A stretch of 64,000 bases of DNA. Origin: Gigaspora rosea (lineage: Eukaryota; Glomeromycota; Glomeromycetes; Diversisporales; Gigasporaceae). The translations under genes and the position numbers were made by a program. The stretch spans positions 48,878 to 112,877 of the forward strand of contig QKWP01001065.1 in the NCBI GenBank assembly GCA_003550325.1, written 5' to 3'. This document shows, in pieces, positions 12,313 through 25,304 of the stretch (within the stretch, counting starts at the first letter, position 1; each line of letters begins with the position of its first letter). The notes beneath the pieces were generated by a model. It saw nothing but the letters and a program-made list of their open reading frames with translations. It ran no database searches and was not told where the DNA came from.

Positions 12313-14049
12313 TAATATATATACACAAATTAATTATATAAAATTTGTATATTAAATATACACTTAGATAAAACCTATAGAAAATAAGATCTTTATATAA
12401 TCAAAAAGTAGCAAAAATATCATTTATGTTTACTAGTTAACTATTAAAAGCAATTTTATTCCAACTTAAAGAATATAAAATATCTATTTGGCCATTAAGA
12501 ATAATTCTATTCTGGTCTCAAGAATATGAAAAGCTATAAGTACTACTATTTGTCTATAGGTTATAGTCTTTAATATCATTATTATATTATACGAAGAGCT
12601 GCTTGATGGTATAGAACTTACATTATAGCTAACTTTGTAAATTATTTCAATACAAGAGTTTTTATTAGAGACCATTTAATTTTGCAATAAAAGCATTAAT
12701 TCCTTTCTATATTGCTGGTTCTAATTCTTTATATAGTTTTAATTTTTGTTTTTGTACTACTTAAAATATTACTATTGTTGAAGTAATAACCTTTAGTAAT
12801 GCCTCAAATAACATTATTCTTAATGAACATAACTTTTAATTGTGGATAAACTTGAAAAAACTCAGTATGATATGAAAAATCATAACTTATATTGTTAAAC
12901 TGCATTATGAATACAATCTTTAAAATGCAATTTTTGAAGGTTGCATATTTGAAATTTGTGCAAGATTATAAAGTTTGCTTTATATTAAATTGCAACGTGA
13001 ATACAATCTTAATAAAACTTAAAAAAAACATGTTAAAGTACATTTTTAAAAATTTATCTAAAATTCATATAAGGTTATAAAGTTTGATTTTATTAGTCAA
13101 TTTGAAAGAATAATTGATTAATATTATAATTTTGTAAAAACATAATTGATAAATTTACTTTTATAACTTGCTCATGTAAGGTTTTAAACTTTTAGGTATT
13201 AATTTTGTTAATTATTTTATTTAAAAAAGCAAACAAAATTAATATAATAACTTGAATAACTAAATAACAGATACTATATAAAAGATTTGGTTTTAAAAAT
13301 AATTTTCAAATTTTAAATTAGTTTAATTGTATTTTAAAATAATAAAAAATTTTTTTATTTGATGCTGTTTACTTTAACTTTGGTTAAATTTGCAGATCAT
13401 TTGACCAGATTGTTTTCTAATTTAGACTAGCTTGTATATTCCAATTATTTTACATTTTGGGAAATTTAAACTAACCACCTTTTAATTTGCAATCTTGAAG
13501 CATAACTGCTATGTTATTAATCTGGAGGTCTTTATTTAAAATTATTAAATTTTTAAACAAAAATTTGTCTAAAATACAGTTTAAAAATACAGTTATATTT
13601 TTCTATAATTACTTTGTTTTATACAAAAAATATATTATAAAATTTTGTTATAATATACTTAATAGAAGCATTTTTTATAAGTTTATTAATAAATTTTTTC
13701 AAAATTTAATGTGATTATATAGAATTTGTGATTATATATAAGATGATATATAGAATTTGTAATTATATATAAGGTGATTATAGAAAATTATAATTCAATA
13801 GTTTGTTTTTTATGTAGTAATATCAAATGAAAAAGCATTTTAGTTTTGACTATTTAAAAAAATAAATCATAATTGCATTTTTATTATTTTTATTATTTTT
13901 ATTATATATAAAGAATGTTTTTTGTAATTTTGTTTAATCTTTAAGGTCCAAAGTAATTATTTTAAAATCCAACTATAAATATATAATATAGCAAAAAGTT
14001 AAATTATATTGTATTGTATATTATAGAAATAATACCTTTTTTTAATATA
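12313..14049. other. AT-rich intergenic, nothing recognised
   Basis: This is very AT-rich sequence with only short chance open frames (for example 12892-13080 and 13511-13714, both Ile/Lys/Phe/Asn-rich as expected from composition). No repeats with definable ends were seen. Confidence 0.6.
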
Positions 14050-14136
14050 CAGTCGCACCTCTCCATAGGTGTGCATTTAGAGAGGCTTTTCATATAGCGT
14101 GCACTTAGTGTGTGTGCACTTAGGAGGGTGCGACTG
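14050..14136. mobile_element. 87-bp TA-flanked mini-MITE
   Basis: CAGTCGCACCTCTCC at the left and GAGGGTGCGACTG at the right are inverted, flanked by TA (14048-14049 and 14137-14138). The interior repeats GTGCATTTAG and GTGCACTTAG. It is related in style and words to the 355-529 element. Confidence 0.75.
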
Positions 14137-14305
14137 TATAAACTGTATATTATACTTATATTAGCATTTTATTAAGATTTATTTAATAAAGTTTTTTTAG
14201 TAAAAAAAAGTTTAAACCTAGCTATAATAATTGGTTTAATTCTCTAAAGCTAGGTAATACATAAATCACAATCCAAAGAAAATCTTTTCTAAACCAAATT
14301 CTAAA

Positions 14306-14705
14306 TTAAAAGTAACTCAGATACTAAACTAAATTTGATAAAAAAATTTTTATTAATTCTACATACACAATTATAGATAAAATTTATTTTATTAAATTTG
14401 GATTAGTAGTTTTTTAAGATATCGAAATTAATTTAAAATTTTTTTTTAAAAAGATCACCAAAAAAGGTTTGACCTTTTTCTTTTACTCTAAATTAAAATA
14501 ACTAAGATACTAAACTAAATTTGATAAAAAAAAATTCTTATTAACTTTACATACGCAATTATAGATAAAATTTAATTATTAAATTTGGATTAGTAGTTTT
14601 TTTTGAAATATCGAAATTAATTTAATATTTTTTAAAAAAGATCACCAAAAAAGGTTTGGCTTTTTCTTTTTACTTAAGTTAAAAAAAGATCACCAAAAAA
14701 GGTTT
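14306..14705. repeat. Two-and-a-bit tandem copies of a unit of about 185 bp
   Basis: AGATACTAAACTAAATTTGA recurs at about 14320 and 14505, and AAAGATCACCAAAAAAGGTT recurs at about 14449, 14637 and 14684. The third copy is partial. The copies are near-identical apart from poly-A/T length. Confidence 0.75.
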
Positions 14706-17700
14706 TTCACATTTCAGCATTTAATGATTCACCGGATGTCTATTACTTAAGTTAGTTCCTAACTCATTAAAAGTTAGAACGCGACAACAAAAATTCTTTT
14801 GGACCTTTTCTTTCGAAAGTCAATTCTAAACCCAATTCTATGGCTCGAACATTTTTTTTTTTCTTGTATGAAAATTTTTTTGGTTAACATAATGTACTAC
14901 AGCATGCGATGACTAGTCATGATGCCCAACAAAGATTCACGAAATTCGCGTTGATCAGATTTTCTTTGTTGAATAATAGTATAATCGTAATGTGATAAAT
15001 GAATTAATTTTTTGTTAGTACGTAGATACGTACATAAATACGTACGTACGTACGAGTTACAAAAAAAAATAATTAATACAAAGAAGGTAAAAAAAAAAAT
15101 CAGTTTAATTAAAATTAATTTTAAAAGAGAGTTTCTGAAATTCACAAAGATTATTATGAAATTCCTATTCCATTTTAGTCTAAGAAAAAAATGTCATTTT
15201 TTTTATTTTGTGTGACAAATAAAACAATTCTTAGCGAAACAAAAAATTTAACGCACCTTTGATATAGAAAAACTATTATTCTGCGTGTAAGATTTGAGAA
15301 ATTCCATTAAAACATTTATGTAAGAATTATTTAAATGGAGTCAAAATTTCTTGTCATAGCAAAGTAAGAATAATCGGGATTGATTTAGAGAAAACATTAT
15401 TTTACCGAAAAATAACGTTTAGTTTAACATATCTGATATAGTCAACATCCGAAAAATAACGTTTAGTTTAATATATAGTCAACATCCGAAAAATAATGTT
15501 TAGTTTTAATATAGTCAACACTGTATAGTCAACATATAGTTAATCAACATATAGTTTTCAACCCCTAACCAAAGGTCAATAAAGTGAGGGATGGAATTAC
15601 TGTATTTAGATGATAAAAGGTTTTTTTTCAAAGAAAAACTTCCAAGATTGCAAAAAATTTCCCCAACTATGCATTTCATGTAATTCATACACGTACTTGC
15701 AAAAATTATTTATTTAATAATGATTGGTTCTAAAATTATGTAAAAAAAAAAACTCATGCAAAAAAAAAAAAAACTTTTTACACTGTTTCATGTAATGAAT
15801 TTGATGACAGAGAATAAAGTCAAAGAATAATTCGTATGCTTAAATTATATGTATAAACGAATATGCAGTGATCTTAACTCCCCTACTTTCTTACCATACA
15901 TTTCCTTGAAGAAATGCACGTTTATGCGAGAAAAAATAAGATTTAAAAAAAAAAACATGAAGCAAGATACTTAGGATGCACATTTAATTTAATTTGAAAT
16001 ATATAAAAAAAAAAGATGAATGTATAGAAAAGAGAGATACATACATAGTTATAATTGAATGAAAACAGGTAAATTTTTGTATTTTAATGAATGAAAAGCA
16101 TTCTGTACAATATAAATGAATGAGAAAAGACATGTATAGTAAATGTTGTACGTACGTACTGTACCTAATTGACAGATTATGTACTAGATTATGTACCCTT
16201 ACTTGACTCGTCCTGTAATGTTTGTTATTAAGTTTATGCAAAATGAACCTTTAATCACCAATTCTATTCAAATATTTTAAAGTTTATGATATTGTTATAT
16301 AGATTCGTACTGTGCGTACGTACTGTACGTACGTATGTATCTTGTATGTATCTTGTACGTATTTTGAAATGCATCTTATATATTTGAAATGTATCTTATA
16401 TGTACAATATCTGGTATGTACTGTACATACATACATACTGTACCTACTTACTTTTCTGTTATGTACTTACTTATGTATGCATGATACAATAACAGATAAC
16501 AGATAATAATACAACGTTTTCGCGAGAAACTTTAGTTAAAGGAATTTTGGTAATGATTTTTTTTCACGCATCGCATTTACTTTTTTTAATGATCCCCGAA
16601 TATTAAATTTGATAATATACACCGAAAATGAAATTGCATGTTTATTACATTAAAGATACAAAGGAACACGAACAAAAAAGAGCACAAATGAGACACGCAT
16701 TAAAGATAAACTAACACGAAAGAAATAAAATTTAATTGGTTAAAAAATTAGCATAAATTCTTTGTTTATATTAAATAGAAAAATATCTCGTGATTTATCA
16801 AAATAAGGAATAGTTTCGGCTTAGAAAAAATTTATTATCAATGTTCATATAATGTTCATTGTTTAACTTTGGATTAAAACAGATAAGGTACGACGATAAT
16901 GCTATGCTGATGATGATGATGATTTTGATGATGATTTTGATGATGATGTTGATGACGAAAGTATATAACATATGTTGTTATCGATTGACAATTTTTTATA
17001 ACAATAAAAAAAAATTTTTTAATTCACTGTTCAAATAATTTTAAATAAAAATCCTTTGAGATTAAACCAAGTTAAGAAATTTCCGAACAATCAAGTTGAA
17101 AAATATATATTATAAATTTGAAAAATAGCGCATATAAAATACATTGTATGAATATAAAAAATTTTAACTAAATATGGAAAATTGAAAGGTCAAAGTTTTA
17201 TGATCTTTTGAAGATTCAATATATATACCAATACGTAGCGGCAGATTATTAAATCCTTAAAAAGGTATAACACCAAAAAATTTTGGCAGATCTTGAAAAA
17301 CGATATCAAAATTATTAAGATTTTATTTTAATTAAAATAACGATAAAAATGAAAACAAAGTAAAATGGATTATAAAAAAGACTTGTTACCTTCACAATGC
17401 TCGAAAATGATCAAATTGTCACATAAGCATATCAAAAAGAAATATTTAATTTAATTTATACAAAGGATACTAATCATTATTGGATTAGATCATATCAATT
17501 GATTTGACTAGCATACATTCATTCATACATTCATACATACATACATTTATACATTCATTACATTCATTACATTCATTACATTCATTCATACGTACTTACT
17601 GTATATACGTACTTAATGTACAGTACGTGATACCTCAAGTTATTAGTGTTACCTAAGTGCTATGGCTGCGTTTGTTCGTGTAATCTTAGTTCTCACGATA

Positions 17701-20535
17701 CACATAAGCCACCTTCCTAACATATTCCATTATTTGCATTAGTAAGAAAGCAACACAAACCTAAAATCCTGTTTTTTCTTAATATTTAAAATGTTTTTTA
17801 CGTAACGAGTTGATGCGCGTCACTCTTTAAGACAATAGAAATAATTATTTTTTGACAATAGATTTCTAGTAACGTTTGATAAAATTTGAGACAATAGGCA
17901 TTTCTTAATTAATCAAATCATAAAAAATCATAAAAAAATCATAAAGGAACTATTTTAACAATAGGATTTCTTTTTTCATTAAATTTCTCAAAATCTAATT
18001 GAAATAAATCTAGTTGAAATGAATACATATTTGAATTTAAAGTTCATTATCATTATTGTTCATTATTGAAAGCGCATTAACGATACATTTATTACGTATT
18101 ATTATGATCACCTTACTTATTCTTACTTATCCATTATAATCATTTTTTTACTTAACTTTTACTTATTCATTTTTATGATTACTTTTTTATTATTTTTTTT
18201 TTGATCGGATTTATTTTGATTAACTGCATCTACTTCTTGAAACAAAAAAAAAATTTTTTTTTTTCTTTGAAAAATCTCTAATTTAGAATTTAGTTTTTTT
18301 AAATGATCTAACCTTAATAATAACCTATACCTAAAGTCTTAATTCGAAATTCGAAATCATAATTGGAATAATGACATGTATTCATTTTAATATTCATGTG
18401 AATGCAAATAAAATGTATGCATACTTTTTTCTTTAAAAAAAAAAAAAATCGTCTATGTACATATATAAACATATTTACCGTACCGATAAGTTATTTTTAT
18501 GTTACTTTACACGCATTTACATTTCCTTGCATAATAAAATGCGTGATTAATATATACAAACACATCTTTTTTCCATTCACTCAATTTGGTATTATAAATA
18601 AACGTGATACGATTATAAATTGCTTCGATTACATTTTTGCTTATTAAAATATATATTTTTACATATTACTTTATTAGTATATATATTTATGTAATTTTAT
18701 ATGTAAGTATATATATATAGGTATATATAGGTAAGTACATATAAAGTATTTATGTAAGTATGTATGTGCATACTTTATTAATGTGTAATGATTCGATAAA
18801 AGGGAAACTACGCCAAAAAGTTTTCAAGCACGCGGTAACGCAATTCAATTTAATCATATATTATAAGTTTTTACTCGTTTTTTTTTTTTTTTTAAAGTTC
18901 AAAAAATCCCACGAGATGACGGAAGTCTGGCCATGCAAAAGTAATATATTCCAAACCAAGAAATGATTTGAGAGAAAAAAAGATACTGTACGTACTTAAA
19001 AAAGATGTTGAACTTTAAATGACGCCACATGTTTCATGTTTCAAGTTTGTGAAAAAAAAAAATTTTTTTTTTACACTGGATGAACTGGATGATTTTTAAC
19101 TAAAGACAGATTTGTAAAACAAAAAAACTCTTTTTTGTGAATTGTATCAGACAGTGAATTTAAATATATATAATGTTACCTATTTTTTTAACGTAGAGAA
19201 TTAATAACAGTGGTAGTACGACGACATGTGTTATTTAGTAGTTCGAACCAATTAATATTATAACGTGTCGTTATCATAACAGATAGCATTTAGATGAGTA
19301 TACGAAATCATAAATATCATAGAAAAAAAATAATTGCTCAAATTTAGAATTTCTATTATTGTAGAGGAGTACTTTTTATGTACTCGTTTTAATTTTTTTT
19401 TTTTTTATTATCATTATCAAACAGTCATAACTACTATAACTACTATAACTACTACTATTATTAAACCGTAATTGTTCTTTTTTTTAAAAAAAACATCACC
19501 AATTCCATATACGGATAAACCTTGTAAGGGTCAATGCCTGTTACATTAAACCTAAATTTGAATTAACTAGCATGTAATGAACCCAAAAAAAATAAAAAAA
19601 TAAAAAAAAAGGTAAGGAAACTATATAGAAAAACAGGAAGAAAAAATATCTACATATATATACAGAATTGAAATTTTATCCTAGAATAACTACATTTTAA
19701 ACCTGTATTTTCTTTTTTTTTTTTTTTTTCATCACAACACAACCATTAAGAAAAAAAAAAAAATTTAAAAATGTTCAATATTGTTCAATAATGTTCATTA
19801 ATATTCATTAATGTTCAGAAATACCCATATTAAGAGTCCTAAAGAGTCCTAAAAGTCCTAAATTTTTAAAAAGGAAATCCTATATTCCTATTTAAAAAAT
19901 TTAAAAATTTTTAAAAATTTTTAAAAATTTTTAAAAAGGTAACCAATCCTATTAACCCTATTATAAAGTTGTGATACATAATTATGAGTGTATAAATGTT
20001 CGTTTTTTTGTTGCGTGAATGTCTACAAATCTTTTTTTGAGGTAGAGGAAGATTATCATATATATACATAAAAATTTGATGATGGATGTGAAAAGAAGAA
20101 CCGTGATCGCTTAGAAACTAAGGATGATATAAAAGATTTTCTCTCTCTTTCTCGATTGAAATGTCGATGTGTGTTAAATGTAATTATAAATTTAACGACA
20201 AAAAATAAATTTCTTACTAAATTAAGTATGAAGGGTTTAAAATAAAATGGGGAGTGTGAGTTTAACGCGATTATGTCATCTCAGCTCCTCAATCGTTCCC
20301 GGCCCACCGTTTTAGTAATTTAATGTGTACACACAGAGTGTAACATTCGTGAAAAGTATTTACAAAAAGTAGATTATCAAAAATGGATATGAAACTATCT
20401 AAATGACGAGTTTTTAAATGACGATGACGAATTTTTATGGGAGAGTATGATTGTTTCAAGTCTAAATTTAGATTATGCAAATGAAAAAAGGTCAAAAAAA
20501 AAAAAAAAAAAGAATTCAATCTACAAAGATGATCA
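14706..20535. other. Transposon-poor flank of the host gene with GTAC-rich words
   Basis: No gene or definable transposon is seen. It contains repeated TACGTACGTAC-type runs (15025-15055, 16150-16165, 16305-16345, 17590-17640), a short tandem repeat with CCGAAAAATAACGTTTAG (about 15408-15500), GATGATGAT (16910-16955), a CATTCATA/CATT tract (17517-17590) and long A or T homopolymers. Small open frames in the CGTACGTA tracts read as Tyr/Val/Thr repeats and are not convincing. The part nearest 20535 is presumably 3' untranslated sequence of the neighbouring gene. Confidence 0.55.
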
Positions 20536-21961
20536 TCAACGACTTAACGACCCGCGAGCTGCTGGAGTAGTTGTTATCGATGATTGTAATGACGTAGATG
20601 AAAATATTTTACTTAATAAACCTTGTTTCAATTTTCTTTGTCTTTGTAATTTTTCATCAATGATAATATTTTCATCAATATTTTCAGAAATTTCCTCCAC
20701 TTCTGATTCTTCAACATTATTATCATCACTTAATTCGTGATGATCTAATGGTGGAGTTGGAGTACATGGTGGAGAGAAATCATAACCATTTTTGGTACTT
20801 GTCGGACGACACGAAGCAAAAGTTTTAAATAAACGTGGCATACCACGAGATTTTGAATCATTCGTGGTACTACCAGCGTAAACGGTTGACGAAGAAGTCG
20901 GTGATATAGAATGACGACGACGTGAAGAATGAGTTGATGATATTGGTAAATCAATATCATTATCATTAGATGTATTATTATTTTCTTCATCACTATTTGA
21001 ATGATTACGTGGACCAAATTCCATAGACCAACGTCTTTGATGTTTAACTTTTTTTGGAGAATCATTTGATTGAGATGAAGGAAGAATAGAAGATAATATT
21101 GATGGAGGACGAAATAATGAAGCGAGTTGAGAAGGTTGTTGAGGTGAAGAAGGTGAAGAAGGTGGTGGTGAAGAAGAAGGTGAAGAAGGAGAGGAATTTT
21201 TAGTAGATTGAGGAGGGGAATTATTATTATTATTATTATTATTAGAACGAGAATGAGCAATTTTAGTAGAACCAGGAGGAGAGGAACCAGGAGGAGAATT
21301 TTTTTTAGATTTTTTAATAGGTTGTTTTTCTTGATGAGAAGTAGGTTGAACAGAATTATCAACAAGATTTGTATCATTTATATCATCATTTACAACCTTT
21401 TCAACTTTATCAACTTTATCAACCTTATCAACCTTATCAACTTTATCAAATTTTTCACAGGTAGATAACCCGTTTTCATTTACACTGCCACCGCCACTTC
21501 TTACGATTATACTTCCATCTTTAGCATGTTTACTAAATATCAAAGCCTCTAAAACTCTAATTTTTAGTATAGCTTTTTGATTTTCATTACGATAACTTTG
21601 TAAAGTAGATTCTTTTTGATTAACAATACTTTTTAAAGCTTGAATTGTTAATCTAGAATGTTCAAGTTCTAATAAAAGTTTAATATTTTGATTTTTTAGG
21701 AAAGAATTATCAACTTTTAATCGAGTCAACGATGTAGCAGAAGATTTTCTTGATTTTTTTGAATCGGAATGCATAGAATCGGTATGACGACCTAACCTTG
21801 AAGGAGGACGACCAAATGGAGCATACATATAATCTACATCCATATCACTTTCTTCAGAATCACTTGTATAGTAATCAGCATCATCAACATCATTATCATC
21901 ATCAAAGTCCGAACCACTATCATCGGAATTAAAAAATCGAGGTTGAGAATACGAAAGTAAT

Positions 21962-21993
<32 letters not shown>

Positions 21994-22151
21994 TTCTTCT
22001 AGATGATCCTGTAATAATAATTAATAATAAAAAATAAAACTTAGTTAAAAAAAAAAGTTATAGGATACGTGATAAATAATGAAAAAAAAAAGATTTGAAT
22101 ATTTACAGGATTTAGAGGGTCAACAAAATCAGGAAGAATCGTTGACTCCAT
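20536..22151 (-). CDS. Host gene: acidic, coiled-coil, Ser/Pro-rich protein (505 aa, two exons)
   Basis: I do not recognise the family. Exon 1 (22107-22151) encodes MESTILPDFVDPLNP; a 98-bp GT-AG intron (22009-22106, phase 0) follows; exon 2 runs 22008 to the stop at 20536. An in-frame ATG two codons upstream (22155-22157) is an alternative start. Exon 2 opens with 13 consecutive Glu, then an Asp/Ser-rich acidic stretch (residues about 40-70). Next come a basic Ser/Arg segment and a predicted coiled coil of about 60 residues (about 112-180, LKVDNSFLKNQN onward). Then follow a KVD tripeptide repeat ending KVEKVV, a long Ser/Pro/Asn low-complexity tract, and RRWS and RRRHS sites that resemble basophilic-kinase or 14-3-3 motifs. 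Another acidic Glu-rich stretch precedes the C-terminus. There is no signal peptide or membrane segment. A cytoplasmic or nuclear scaffold is plausible but is inference. Splice sites, frame continuity and length make the gene model strong. Confidence 0.85.
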
Positions 22152-22921
22152 GATCATTTAAAATTTAAAAAAAGACCAAATAATAAAATAACTGAATAAA
22201 CTATTTGAATAAACTGATAATACAATAACAAATAATACAATAAAAAGATATTAACAAAAGAATTATTCTTTTAAAAAAAAGTGTCTTTACAAAAAGGTTA
22301 GAACGATAGTATAAAAACACAAGAGGGAAAGAAATGGGAATGGATGAAAAAAGGTTATACCGTTTAACCGTAGAGTTTTAAGGTGAGAAATAAAAAAAAA
22401 AAAATTAAGACTATTTATAAAGATAACAGGTTAACCACCTGTTGCAAAAAAAAAAAAAAAAACAAAAACAAAAAAAATAAAAATAATATATATATAAGAA
22501 CGTTAATAATAATAAACTTGTGCTTTTAAAAGCAACCAAAGGATTAAAAACACGAGAAGTGTGTACTTCAAGGATTTATAAAAAAAAAAATCCGACACAC
22601 ACAATATATATGTATTTTTTTTTTAAAAAAAAAAATTAACAGTATTATAAGTATTATATTAAATCAATATTTTATACAATATACAAAAATTACTTTATGG
22701 CTTTGATTTGGCCACAGTAAGTATAAATAAATAAATATTAATTTGTATACAGTATTTAGATAAAATAATCTATATTCTCCGAAGAAAAAAAAAAAGTCAG
22801 AATTCATGAGTGAGTGTAAGTGTAATAATACAGTACGTAGTTAATTCAAGTAATTCAAATAATTAATAATAATAAATAGAAAAAAAATAACAATAATAAT
22901 AATAATAGTAATAAAAATAAA

Positions 22922-22952
<31 letters not shown>

Positions 22953-23090
22953 TATATATATATATATATATATAATAAAATTAAAGTTATAAAGTCAAAT
23001 ATTTAAATATTAAAAAAATATTAATATACGTAATATACTTTGTGAAATTTGAAAAGAAGATTTGAGAATATCGAAGAAAAAGCATGTGGA

Positions 23091-23135
<45 letters not shown>

Positions 23136-25252
23136 TATACATAAATAAGTATAAAGTGTATCACTTGTGTACTAAAGAAAATTTAATTTTATGTATATAA
23201 AAATACATATGTACATAAGTACAGTATGTGCGTATGTATATATGTATGATTGACGATGATACGTGTGATATTTTGGGTTACTACGTCCAAAGAACGTTAC
23301 GTTCTTACGTACTGTTACATACTATTACTGTACGTAGGTAAATCAGATTAATAAATAATCTTTGATTTGATTGGCTATTAGTAAAAGTGTAATTCACATG
23401 AATATTCTTTTTATCGAGAAAAATGTAAAACAAGTGAACTACCTATTAAATGATATTAATGATATTATGATATTACTGTATTAATGATATTAAAATTATA
23501 ATAACACGTTACTCATATTTCATTTGGGTTGAAAGAGAAATCTAACCTACTTTATAAATTGACATTTCTTATCTGAATTATTTTATAATTATTATAATTA
23601 TTTTAATTATTATTTAATATTTAACGAATTATTATTTTTATACTGTATAATAATAAATAAGAGTGAAATACCGGTAAGGGTGAATAAGAGTGACAAATGT
23701 GAAATAAAAAGTGAGTAAAAAAAGAGTAACCTCGGATTATCAGTTATCCATTTATCCAGTAGTTTACGAACTGTATTGTACTTACACGTACTGTACAGTT
23801 TACTGTACGTATGAAATCGAATTAAAAAAAGATAGCTAACACAAAAAGAGATGTTTGTTTATCATGCGTTTATTACTGTTTCCAAATCATTATTCATTTA
23901 AACTACTTTGGGTAGGTATGCAAAAGTGCCTTTAAAACATAATCAAATGATTCCAACGTCCTTTCGGAAGCTTGGCAAAAAAAAAAAGAGATCAAAATCA
24001 TCATATCACTTAGTGATATCAAATAAAATCATAACAGATAAAAAAAATTAGAACATTACTGTACGTAGTATATAGTAGTAGTATGTAGTTAGTATGATAC
24101 TGCTGTACTGTAGTAGGATTTTCATTTAACTGATAACGCATATAATTTTAAATTATGTAATACATTTCTTTAACAGTTAAAAGTAATTTATCCCGATTTG
24201 AAATGAATAGGAAAAAAAAATTTTTTTCGAGTTTTGTTTGAGATTTATTTAGGAATTACACTTTTTTTTTTTTTGGAATAGAAGGGTTAAATGTAGGCCA
24301 AATCGAGGTCGCATTTATGTTTATCAAATCTTGGGTTATTCAAAAACGTGCAGCCACTATAAAAAACGTGAGAGTTAAAGAATTTCGAGAATTTAAGAAG
24401 CAATATAATTGTACATGCGGACGTACGGATGTACGTTCGTACTTCCTACAGTACGCTCACGACTAGATAAAATTTCAAGATCATATGATTGAATTTGATT
24501 TCTATTTTAGACCTTCTGAATAAATAAATATTACTAATACTGTAATATTAAAATTAACTGTTAATATAAATTACTAACTTTTAATGTTTAATATATTCCA
24601 GAATTAGTATAATTAAATTTACCTAGTTTCTAGTATTTTATATAATCTTTATTACCTAAATACAGTACGTATGATATCCTAATAATTATATAACAACACA
24701 CAAACTATAAACAGTGATCATTATGGACGGCTTCTAAAAAAATTCGAAGATGTGGGATTATTAAAAGGGAACTATTAAAAAAATTATTACCGTAATTAAT
24801 TATTTAATTATTTTGATCGTAATTATTATTATTAAAAAAAAAAAAAAAGGGGATTAATTATAAAGGCGAGTAATTGTATAATTGTACAACAGATAACAAG
24901 GTTTAACAGATGAATACTTTCATGTTATTATATTGTAGAAAAAATATTGTGATTTATTCCATATTGATATAGTAATAATTTTAATATGTTAAATAAGTCT
25001 TCCAAATAAATCCATTTTTTAAAAATTGTGGAGTTCTCATAATGAACGCCTTTATGAATATATCCTTATGAATATTACTCGCCGCTTGTGGATGAAATAG
25101 TTTTATTGTTGAAACGCCGATCCAATCATATATTCTACGAAGATGAACGTTAATGGGCGTTTTATGTATACGAGATAAATAACAATACGTCAAAATTTTT
25201 CTATTCAAATATCTTCCTAAATAACAGATAATCCATACATATGTGCATATAC

Positions 25253-25304
<52 letters not shown>

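Noticed and set aside
20745-21377. Leu-rich frame of 210 codons on the minus strand and short frames on the plus strand
   Set aside because: Shadows of the real host gene in other frames; no start context or splice support.
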